From: Brugia malayi
Lineage: Eukaryota > Nematoda > Chromadorea > Rhabditida > Onchocercidae
Reading direction: 5' to 3'
Assembly: GCF_000002995.4 (NCBI RefSeq)
Contig: NW_025062477.1
Coordinates: 10,512,649 to 10,576,648, forward strand
DNA length: 64,000 nucleotides
Numbering within the stretch: position 1 is the stretch's first letter; each line of letters opens with the position of its first letter. The notes under the pieces were generated by a model. The model was not told the origin of the DNA and searched no databases. It saw nothing but the letters and a program-made list of their open reading frames with translations. This document shows, piece after piece, positions 49,811 through 60,500 of the stretch. A program made the translations under genes and the position numbers.

Positions 49811-50207
49811 TATTATCGTAACTGCAGTTTTAATGAAATGAAACAATAACTGAGCACTAACTGTTTACTTGTAGAAAACAAAATGAATAGTTATTCCAAC
49901 ATATCTAGGAGATAATTGAAAGAAAGGCAGTGCATGACATATTGTACGATATAAAAGATTATAAAAATTGTATCTGCCAAAAAAATATATTTATCGAAGT
50001 TAATCAACAATTTCATCTGCATTGCACATGATCTGCTCACATTCTGTCGTGATCATTCGACGAAATTATTTGTTACAAAACAAATCATATGCATTTATTA
50101 TTAATATTATTAAATTAATTATTAAGAAAAGAAATTAATTTAGAATAGCAAAAGAAAATAAGATATGTGGAATTGGATATAATGAAGTGAAATGTCATTA
50201 AGGTGTT
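49811..50207. other. Unique left flank of the tandem duplication
   Basis: Non-coding. Contains a TATAAAAG at about 49951, roughly 880 bases upstream of the first zinc-finger reading frame. The last bases before the duplication (AATGTCATTAAGGTGTT) do not occur at the internal junction. Confidence 0.4.
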
Positions 50208-50831
50208 AAGCAGTACCTAAGAATAGACATCGGAAATAAACCAATATATTTCCAGTTGTCAATTAATTGATGTCACCAAAATTTAAAATCTAAAATTTTT
50301 ACAATATACAAATAATTCATTGAATATATTATTTACCACTCACCATACAATATTTTATTAAATAAAGCAGGCAGGATTATTTGCTACTTACAGATTAAAT
50401 ATTTCATTATGCAGTGACATTTAATTTCACTATTCACCAGCTTCCTTTATGCAAATATTACTCCATTGTTTCAACTATTAAAATTTGTCCCATCCTTTCA
50501 AACATCGTTTCAGCTTATGTTGATCTTTTTCATAATAGCAGCGATAGCTATGGATGTATGTCAAAAGCAATAATTATCAAATTTCAAGTGATGCGTTAAT
50601 ATGAAGAACTTCAATCAGTAATATTATCAGTAGGCATGTAACATATCACTTTATTAAATGTACCAAATTGGAATCAGAATCTCATTTTTCATGATGTTAT
50701 TTGGTTTATAAATTAATTATTATTACTGAAATGACAGAACACGCTACTGTGGCGCTTACTTCGGGATTCAAAAGAATATTTATGAACTATCCAGTTGGAA
50801 GTGAGGAAAGAGAAAATGTAGGGGAAAAAAT

Positions 50832-53039
50832 ATGACAAACAATGGACAGATTAAAAACTGTTTAAACCTATGGTTTTTAATTCCAACAATCCGAAATAAA
50901 AAGCTTCCATTTGAGCATTTCTGTCATTTTACAAAATTGTGTTCCACCATGTTCTTCACCGTATCTATGATAGCCATTATTTGGCTCAATCTTCTACATT
51001 GCATCGCTTCTGATAAAAATGAAACTTTCCATCTACTTAATCTCGACACCGGTGATGAAATCTTCACAAATAATAGTTATTCTAGCATCTCAGACAATTT
51101 CGATACCCTTGATTACAACAATTTTGAGCCATTGTTTGGTCCAGAATTTTCGTTTGATCCTTCGCAGTTCATTGATTTCGCTCAGTTGAGTGAAATTGAG
51201 GATATAAGCAGTAAAGAATCAAAACGCGAAGCTGATCAGATCACAGATACTTCTTATCCTGGCTTTTCACATAGCTATGATTTCATCGGCCACACTAATT
51301 CGGAGTCATCACTTGGCTCAGATATGGATTCATACAGGAATGTGTGGAGAGAGGGTAATGGAGAAATAAAAACGAATGATGATAAAGTGCGACATCTTTC
51401 TATTAGAGGTGAGATTTTTGCTTCAAATATGCGAAAGACTAATAAACAGCATCTTGTAATCTAAGTTATTTAGATGCTGAAAGTAGAACTTCTTCGCCAC
51501 CTAATCTCAACAGCGATGACATTGTCACATATATGCACTTTCCTCATTCACAGCAAAATGCTATTCCGATCTATTTTGACCAACTTACTCTTTCCTCGGA
51601 CGACACATCCGGTCAACATGGAGCTGCTGAACAGAGCAACATCGATAACCACAGGGGAAATACTGGTGGAGAATCAGAAACAGGTGATGATAAATTGCAT
51701 AACGACTTTTCGTTCTATCTTTTATAGTTCATTACTTTTATCAACAACATGACATTGATTACATAAACAATGAAGAATCGAAAACCAAAAAATCTTACCA
51801 CAACGGAAAATTCATAATTATTTGCGTGAAATCTTTCCATTAGAAGTAACAGTTCTGTAATCTAATTTAAATCAAAAGTATTCAGTTGCTGAAAGTGATA
51901 CTTCCTATTTACCTAAATCCAACACCAGCAACGTTATCGCCTATATTCATTATCCTGGTTTACAAAATCCCATTCCGATCTATTTTTCCTCGGATGACAC
52001 ATCCAGCCAACATGGAAATGCTGAACAGAGCAACATCGATAACCACAGGGGAAATACTGGTGGAGAATCAGAAACAGGTGATGATAAATTGCATAACGAC
52101 TTTTCGTTCTATCTTTTATAGTTCTTTACTTTATCAACAACGTGAAATTGAAGATAGAATTAATAACAAATCAGAAACCAAAACTCATTTCATTTTTCAG
52201 AGGCAAAAATTAGTGCCTTAACACGAATTTTTCAGATAAGAGAAATTATAATTGTCATTATCGCGGGTGTGCTATGATCACGAAAAATTACAACGAATAT
52301 CTAATACATAAGAAAACACACGGTCAACCATTCATCTATGAATGCAAAGTGCCCGGTTGTGGGCGGACATACGATATTGTAGGATCACTTTACTATCACA
52401 AGCAAACTCATGAACCTCATCACTCGTGCGAGTGCTGTGGTAAACTCTTCGCTACCAGGAAGCGATTAAATTGTCATAAGAAGTTCTGCCCAACAACACT
52501 TCGTTAGTTTGCAAATTTAGCGGAATTTTAAACAGATATGTCAGCTTGAAATAGTGCCTGTGAAATGAAATTGTGCTGAGTGACAATACAATGGAATAAT
52601 TAAGCAAGTTCTTGTGATCTAAATTATTTGAAATGTAATGTGGTAAGAATATTTCATAGGAGTGATATTTTCATGGTTTATCAGATTAATTAATTAGCTG
52701 CCATACACCACAATAGAATACCAATTGCAAAAACAAATATCACAAGGGTTTTTTAAGCAAAGCTTTTTAGGCAAAAGCTACGAATGTCTTTATGTCGGGT
52801 GTGCTGTGATCGCGAAAACTTATAACGAATATTTAGCACATAAAAAAACACACGATCAACCCTTCATTTATGAATGCAAAGTGCCCGGTTGTGGGCGGAC
52901 ATTCAACCATGATTCATCATTACGACGTCACAAGAAAACGCATCAACCTCGTCTTCAATGCGAGTACTGTGGCAAATCCTTTTCCTATGTGACTACATTG
53001 AAATCTCACAAGAAGTTGTGCTCCAAAGCTCCTCGTTAG
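50832..53039 (+). CDS. Signal-peptide-bearing C2H2 zinc-finger protein, locus copy 1
   Basis: Exons: 1 = 50832-51408; 2a = 51474-51683; 2b = 51886-52077; terminal 3a = 52236-52507 (TAG) or 3b = 52771-53039 (TAG). All introns are phase 1, so 2a, 2b and either terminal exon can join freely; 1-2a-2b-3a gives 416 aa. The ATG at 50949 starts a signal-peptide-like MFFTVSMIAIIWLNLLHCIA followed by an acidic, Ser/Asp-rich region with a DKNET glycosylation site; with the first ATG, 39 residues precede it. Exon 3a has fingers C-x4-C-x12-H-x3-H twice (CHYRGC, CKVPGC) then C-x2-C-x12-H-x3-C. Exon 3b repeats this layout (CLYVGC, CKVPGC, CEYC). Exons 2a and 2b are tandem duplicates, as are 3a and 3b. Finger type resembles TFIIIA/GLI/Sp-like DNA-binding fingers. 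Whether the product is secreted, membrane-anchored or nuclear is unknown. Confidence 0.75.
51474..52140 (+). repeat. Tandem exon duplication 2a/2b (locus copy 1)
   Basis: Exons 2a and 2b plus their following intron starts (GTGATGATAAATTGCATAAC...) are near copies about 400 bases apart. The last ~65 bases of each exon and the next ~50 intron bases are almost identical, while the 5' halves are diverged, suggesting later gene conversion or selection. The same holds at 58853-59519. Confidence 0.85.
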
Positions 53040-53239
53040 TTTTGCAAAGTTAACAAAATTTATATCAGACTTGAAATATATTACAGAACATCTCTGACCG
53101 CAGAATAATAATACAAAAATTCACTAGACTCACATTAGATGCGACATATTTCATATCGCGCACTTAATGCGCAGCAGCTGGCGTAAGAACTAACTGCTTA
53201 AAAAGATGTTGACAATATTGACAGTAACACTTTGTTTTT

Positions 53240-53430
53240 CTAATTTGTGCAGAAAAGCATACCATTCCATTCAAAAAACCAAGCTCCGACGAACTTCTGA
53301 TCATTTCTTTTTGAGCAAGTAAAAAAAAGCAAGAAAACAAGTAAAAATTTCCATTCTAGAAAATGGGACACAATTTGGGCATTCTTCGCAAACATGAGAG
53401 TAGCAATCAGACGTTTTCGTGGCATCAGAA
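53240..53430 (-). pseudogene. Decayed zinc-finger-like fragment
   Basis: On the minus strand one frame reads HVCEECPNCVPFSRMEIFTC, like a finger start (C-x2-C then a hydrophobic/Arg pattern) whose second His ligands are lost. The frame ends soon after. Repeated at 60619-60809. Confidence 0.3.
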
Positions 53431-54299
53431 TGCAGTGAACATTTTATAATTTCATTTTATCATTGGATTTTATAATATTTTCTTTATTTAGTATAATATC
53501 ATAATATCACAGGAATGTATAAACATACAGGAATGTATAGACAGTAAATTTTTGAAGACGAGCGTTTAAATATATAAAATGCGCTTACAACTGTCGCGAA
53601 TTTCAATTTCGCGAAAACTTTTAACCAATTTCATAATATCATAAATTATCTCTCCTTTTAAAATTGTAAACAATATTACGGTTTCAAAAATCATCTCTTC
53701 ATAAATTTGGCTTCTTAAGATTTATTACTCACGTAATTGTATGTAAAATTGAAATTAGCTTTCATTTTAATCTCTTCTTTGTAAACACTTCTAACTCTTC
53801 ACACATGTGTTTTTTATCTTAGACACGCCCAATCCTCACTCATATAAATTCAATTCTAATAAAAAAATAAAATTGATTGTCATTATTGTCGACTATAATC
53901 TCTCATAACCAATCTAAATTTCTTCCAATTTTATAAAGTCTATTTCTACTGTTCAGGTTACTGATAATACGTTAAATAAAAAATATTTATTAATCTTTCT
54001 GCTGTATTACAATTATTCGAGTATCAAACGACAAACCTTTCACGATAACAACTGAAATAAACAATTTGTTGTGCAAGAGCTAATATAAAAAAAAAAAATC
54101 ATAAGTGAGAGAAAAGTATTCACCTAGTACAAATGTGCATCCACTCCAATAAAATATGCAATTTTCAACTAAGTATATCATATAGAAAAGGATCAGGATA
54201 ACACTTACATTTTAAGCCTAGGAAGATACTTATACCTATACTTATTAATGGACCAAAATGTGTTGACAGTGGTGACAATAACGCTTCAGTGATAATATG

Positions 54300-54500
54300 G
54301 TAGTAATAGAGAAAGGAATACTTCATTGCACTCTTGGCAAAATTGCTATTGTTTTTCTGAATTGTGAAAGATATGAAGAAAAACATTCGTTCCGTCCACA
54401 AAGCCAAAATGCGACGAACTGCTTTTGGCATAATAAAACAACATCTAAAAAATCTTCATTCCAAAAAGCGGTACACAATTTGGACATTTTCGCTACATCA
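54300..54500 (-). pseudogene. Second decayed zinc-finger-like fragment
   Basis: Diverged copy of 53240-53430. The minus frame keeps CPNCVPLFGMKIF and then hits a TAG. Repeated at 61679-61879. Confidence 0.3.
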
Positions 54501-55648
54501 ATTAATAATTTAAGAAAAATTAGTTAATAATTTGAAGGAAAATTAACTCACTCAAGAAATCAATATTTCTCTTCTTTTAATACTCTATCGTTAGACAACA
54601 GAATAAAATTCAAATCTAGTTTCATCTATGTAACTTATTTCTAACCAAAAAAATACGTAATATGGTCAAAGTATTGTCACATTAAACCAAATGTCTGTTC
54701 ATCTACCTTCTGAAATTTTTTATTCAAAATAAAACTTCTAAGGTGCTAAATACTTACTAGAATTAATGATAACTGAGGGTGAAGCAACAAGTTCGAAAAT
54801 ACATGAAAGTGTATTTGCACGTTTCGTCTCAAGTTATAAAAGATATTCTATGAATCACAATATGCCAATTTATTGTAAATTATAAAATAGTTTTCATTAA
54901 ACCAATTGATAGGTCTTTTCGATTAGAGAGCACATTCCAAATCTCAGAGAGACCCCAAAAATATTTATAAATATGAACAAATATTTCTTTCTGAAAGTCT
55001 GAAATAGCCTACTTCAGCGTATATTTTAAAACAGCCAATTGATAGGCCGGCATTCTGCCGTCATCAAATTAAAATATTTAGGTACCAATTAAAAGATCAC
55101 TTTAATTTTCATAAAATTATATAATGCAGTGAAAGAAGTCCTAGACACCAAACGGCAAAAGCACTGACAATAAATAATAGTATGAAGTGAGACCGGAAAA
55201 AATAACGAAAGGGAGAATCATATTGAAAAATTAATTAATAATTTGAAAAAAAAAATATTTTTGTTACCAGGAATTCCTCGGCAAAAAATTCTTCTATGGT
55301 TTTTATGCACTACCAACGATAAAACTTGAAAATGATTAGGAAATTAAAGTTAATAACATGTAGTCAAAATGTAAAACAAATGCTAAATATCCGTTCTACA
55401 ACCAATCTTTCATTACAAAGTTTACGACAGTTTAACTAATTAATCGAAGTGATTTTGTAACATGTCGAAACAATTTGTAACCAATCTATAAGACGGAAAT
55501 TTTATGGAATAAAGATTGTTATTCCTAACATCAATGATTATTCCATTTAAAATTGTGTCATAAATAATTATATAACTTTATCTTCCAAACTAAACTGCAA
55601 CTAATCTTGCATGCATTCTGCTTGTTCATCAGTCATCTGTAAAGTGAT

Positions 55649-55915
55649 TTGTTACAAGCCAATGTCCACTATATAACCTGTTGTCTCGGCTTAATACTCC
55701 TCTACAACCTACTGTTCTCTATCGAACGACAATCTGAAGCAGTCCCAAGCAAATTTCTAATACGACCGACTACCCATGACTCTAGTTTACGTCTATCAGT
55801 TAGCTACAGTTACTTCATCGTTGAACAAAATAAAATCTCCCGCCATGTCTCTTGCAAATACTTTGGTCAAATGCTCATATCTCCAAAGAATTTTGATTTC
55901 ATGATTTTATTTTAA
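55649..55915 (+). pseudogene. Decayed zinc-finger exon
   Basis: The open frame lacks a proper ATG (first codon TTG). Near its end HVSCKYFGQMLISPKNF lines up with the third finger of exons 3a/3b (CECCGKLFATRKRLNCH), with the second Cys replaced by Phe and the His by Met, so it cannot bind zinc. The first part is hydrophobic (GLILLYNLLF). Repeated at 63028-63294. Confidence 0.35.
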
Positions 55916-57586
55916 AATGACCCTGTATTATTTCAAGTTGTTTCAGAACATGATCATCATTCCTTGGTGATGAACGCGAACTCTGAGAATGTTTTTGATT
56001 TGTAGATTTTTTCTTTTACGGAAAAAAGAGCTATCATCACAATTAGACTCAGCTAATACAGAGTCCGATCATCGCTTCCATCGACTCATTACAATGTCAA
56101 CATTTCACTTTCATTCTCTTACTCATCATATCTTGCGAGCGAACCCAATCTGGATGCCTTTCCCTTACCCATCATATCTCGAGGACATATAACGCTGCAA
56201 TTTACATTTGGCCAAATACCTTCACTTGCATTGGGCATCTGTCAGGAATTAAATTTATTTGCATGAAAAAACACCATAAGTGATTAACCAAACAATGTGC
56301 TTGCAAAATTTGTTTCATAAAGTAATTTGAGTTCTCATCTAAGAGAATATTAGAGGCAGTCAGTATAATTCGATAACCTTTTGTCTCACAATGATGAAAG
56401 TAAGGACATACAGCACTCACTCGATGTACATTAGCCATCAACAAGTGAAAGACCGAAGGAATGTAGAAGCAACTGAGAGAGACAAAGGGAGCAATTATTC
56501 CAGAGAGAAAACGATAACGAAGAAAGAGAGAAGAAGGGGCGAAAACTTGCCTGACACACTAATAATATACGATTAAGTGAGGGAGGGTAAAGTGCTTAAA
56601 CTAAAAAGAAAAAAAAAGCAGTGAATTACAAGACGAAAAAGAAAGCATATCTATGACGGAACATTCTTTGTACAACTGAGAATTAAATTGCTGGTGGATC
56701 ACTTTCTCTTCCTCTGGTCCCTCCTCTCTCTCTCCTTTGCGCATTTACCCTAACTATATATATAAGAGTGCGGAGAATGGGCGGAAGAGTGGTATACTGC
56801 GTCATCGAGTCGTATTGTCATTTCGTTTTCCTAATTAGATTAACTTTCAGAGTTCTCAGCAATTTATACTATTTCGGGAAAAATTCACTGATAAACAGAC
56901 ACATATGATAAACATCTAATATAATATGATAAACAGGCATTGTCTTGATTGAGCATACGAGAAGAGATGGGTGATTGGCATTGATTGAGTCATAAAGCAG
57001 TTTACCCAGACAAAAATTAGGGAGGAAAATTAAGCAAGCAAGCGTTCTTATTAATGCGCACCAAAATGTCCTCCATTTTATATATGGCGCTAACTCAAAA
57101 GATAGAAGTGAGGTGAGAAAAAACACCTCGGAGTGATAACGGCAACAACGATAGCATATCAGGTGATAGCATATCAATGTGGTATTATTCCAGACGGAAT
57201 AAAGACGAGCCCTTGAGTGATTTGATGACTCTTCGCTTGCTAACCCATCACCTATTCCATAAGAAGCAGTAGTAAGTTACCCCACATATTTACTCCAACG
57301 AATCTCCTTACGATTAACGACCTCTCACAAAATAATGAATCAAATTATCAAATCTTCCACGACAATAGTTATTTTAACATTCAGGATCGGCAAAAAGAAG
57401 GCAGAGATTAAAATGAGTTATATTGCTGAAAGAATGGTGCTTTAAATTACTAAATCAGAATTTTTTTTTTTTATCACATTAAAATTTTTGCTTATCTCCG
57501 GTCAATTCATTGTGAGCCGTTTTCCATTTTTGGCTGCTCTGGAAATTATGTCCACTACAGTTCGATCAGTTATTGATTAAGATGGG
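55916..57586. other. Right end of duplication unit 1
   Basis: Small frames on both strands (55989-56192 plus, 56202-56444 minus, 56869-57177 minus) have no recognisable domain. The minus frame at 56202-56444 has scattered Cys/His (CPYFHHC) and a KVFGQM that recalls the decayed finger above. The region is less AT-rich than the left of the window. Confidence 0.35.
56755..56766 (+). promoter_or_regulatory. TATA element in a promoter-like block
   Basis: TATATATATAAG follows a pyrimidine-rich stretch (CTCCTCTCTCTCTCC) and precedes GC-richer sequence (GTGCGGAGAATGGGCGGAAG). An ACTTTCAG acceptor-like site ends at 56850. Could drive the copy-2 zinc-finger gene or be an LTR promoter relic. CATCGAGTCG also occurs in the LTR-like relic near 1418. 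Confidence 0.4.
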
Positions 57587-60500
57587 AAGCAGTACCTAAG
57601 AATAGACATCGGAAATAAACCAATATATTTCCAGTTGTCAATTAATTGATGTCACCAAAATTTAAAATCTAAAATTTTTACAATATACAAATAATTCATT
57701 GAATATATTATTTACCACTCACCATACAATATTTTATTAAATAAAGCAGGCAGGATTATTTGCTACTTACAGATTAAATATTTCATTATGCAGTGACATT
57801 TAATTTCACTATTCACCAGCTTCCTTTATGCAAATATTACTCCATTGTTTCAACTATTAAAATTTGTCCCATCCTTTCAAACATCGTTTCAGCTTATGTT
57901 GATCTTTTTCATAATAGCAGCGATAGCTATGGATGTATGTCAAAAGCAATAATTATCAAATTTCAAGTGATGCGTTAATATGAAGAACTTCAATCAGTAA
58001 TATTATCAGTAGGCATGTAACATATCACTTTATTAAATGTACCAAATTGGAATCAGAATCTCATTTTTCATGATGTTATTTGGTTTATAAATTAATTATT
58101 ATTACTGAAATGACAGAACACGCTACTGTGGCGCTTACTTCGGGATTCAAAAGAATATTTATGAACTATCCAGTTGGAAGTGAGGAAAGAGAAAATGTAG
58201 GGGAAAAAATATGACAAACAATGGACAGATTAAAAACTGTTTAAACCTATGGTTTTTAATTCCAACAATCCGAAATAAAAAGCTTCCATTTGAGCATTTC
58301 TGTCATTTTACAAAATTGTGTTCCACCATGTTCTTCACCGTATCTATGATAGCCATTATTTGGCTCAATCTTCTACATTGCATCGCTTCTGATAAAAATG
58401 AAACTTTCCATCTACTTAATCTCGACACCGGTGATGAAATCTTCACAAATAATAGTTATTCTAGCATCTCAGACAATTTCGATACCCTTGATTACAACAA
58501 TTTTGAGCCATTGTTTGGTCCAGAATTTTCGTTTGATCCTTCGCAGTTCATTGATTTCGCTCAGTTGAGTGAAATTGAGGATATAAGCAGTAAAGAATCA
58601 AAACGCGAAGCTGATCAGATCACAGATACTTCTTATCCTGGCTTTTCACATAGCTATGATTTCATCGGCCACACTAATTCGGAGTCATCACTTGGCTCAG
58701 ATATGGATTCATACAGGAATGTGTGGAGAGAGGGTAATGGAGAAATAAAAACGAATGATGATAAAGTGCGACATCTTTCTATTAGAGGTGAGATTTTTGC
58801 TTCAAATATGCGAAAGACTAATAAACAGCATCTTGTAATCTAAGTTATTTAGATGCTGAAAGTAGAACTTCTTCGCCACCTAATCTCAACAGCGATGACA
58901 TTGTCACATATATGCACTTTCCTCATTCACAGCAAAATGCTATTCCGATCTATTTTGACCAACTTACTCTTTCCTCGGACGACACATCCGGTCAACATGG
59001 AGCTGCTGAACAGAGCAACATCGATAACCACAGGGGAAATACTGGTGGAGAATCAGAAACAGGTGATGATAAATTGCATAACGACTTTTCGTTCTATCTT
59101 TTATAGTTCATTACTTTTATCAACAACATGACATTGATTACATAAACAATGAAGAATCGAAAACCAAAAAATCTTACCACAACGGAAAATTCATAATTAT
59201 TTGCGTGAAATCTTTCCATTAGAAGTAACAGTTCTGTAATCTAATTTAAATCAAAAGTATTCAGTTGCTGAAAGTGATACTTCCTATTTACCTAAATCCA
59301 ACACCAGCAACGTTATCGCCTATATTCATTATCCTGGTTTACAAAATCCCATTCCGATCTATTTTTCCTCGGATGACACATCCAGCCAACATGGAAATGC
59401 TGAACAGAGCAACATCGATAACCACAGGGGAAATACTGGTGGAGAATCAGAAACAGGTGATGATAAATTGCATAACGACTTTTCGTTCTATCTTTTATAG
59501 TTCTTTACTTTATCAACAACGTGAAATTGAAGATAGAATTAATAACAAATCAGAAACCAAAACTCATTTCATTTTTCAGAGGCAAAAATTAGTGCCTTAA
59601 CACGAATTTTTCAGATAAGAGAAATTATAATTGTCATTATCGCGGGTGTGCTATGATCACGAAAAATTACAACGAATATCTAATACATAAGAAAACACAC
59701 GGTCAACCATTCATCTATGAATGCAAAGTGCCCGGTTGTGGGCGGACATACGATATTGTAGGATCACTTTACTATCACAAGCAAACTCATGAACCTCATC
59801 ACTCGTGCGAGTGCTGTGGTAAACTCTTCGCTACCAGGAAGCGATTAAATTGTCATAAGAAGTTCTGCCCAACAACACTTCGTTAGTTTGCAAATTTAGC
59901 GGAATTTTAAACAGATATGTCAGCTTGAAATAGTGCCTGTGAAATGAAATTGTGCTGAGTGACAATACAATGGAATAATTAAGCAAGTTCTTGTGATCTA
60001 AATTATTTGAAATGTAATGTGGTAAGAATATTTCATAGGAGTGATATTTTCATGGTTTATCAGATTAATTAATTAGCTGCCATACACCACAATAGAATAC
60101 CAATTGCAAAAACAAATATCACAAGGGTTTTTTAAGCAAAGCTTTTTAGGCAAAAGCTACGAATGTCTTTATGTCGGGTGTGCTGTGATCGCGAAAACTT
60201 ATAACGAATATTTAGCACATAAAAAAACACACGATCAACCCTTCATTTATGAATGCAAAGTGCCCGGTTGTGGGCGGACATTCAACCATGATTCATCATT
60301 ACGACGTCACAAGAAAACGCATCAACCTCGTCTTCAATGCGAGTACTGTGGCAAATCCTTTTCCTATGTGACTACATTGAAATCTCACAAGAAGTTGTGC
60401 TCCAAAGCTCCTCGTTAGTTTTGCAAAGTTAACAAAATTTATATCAGACTTGAAATATATTACAGAACATCTCTGACCGCAGAATAATAATACAAAAATT

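Larger units (their letters stand above)
53040..55640. other. Downstream region of zinc-finger gene copy 1
   Basis: No intact gene. Contains two diverged copies of one segment (about 53240-53430 and 54300-54500), both sharing GACGAACT and 'ACACAATTTGG', plus AT-rich spacer. 60419-63019 is the same in unit 2. Confidence 0.45.
50208..57586 (+). repeat. Tandem duplication unit 1 (7,379 bp)
   Basis: Starts at AAGCAGTACCTAAG (50208) and ends at GATGGG (57586). Every feature recurs at a fixed offset of 7,379 in unit 2. All ORF translations are identical between units and the non-coding lines I compared were identical too. The junction has no long microhomology. Confidence 0.97.

Noticed and set aside
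51474..51752. 92-codon ORF starting with ATG at exon 2a, and its counterpart at 51886-52221
   Set aside because: They are alternate frames of exons 2a and 2b; the spliced phase-1 frame gives the Ser/Asp-rich linker that continues into the finger exons.
56869..57177. 102-codon minus-strand ORF
   Set aside because: First codon is TTG rather than ATG, no recognisable domain, and it starts in a short GATATGCTATC repeat.
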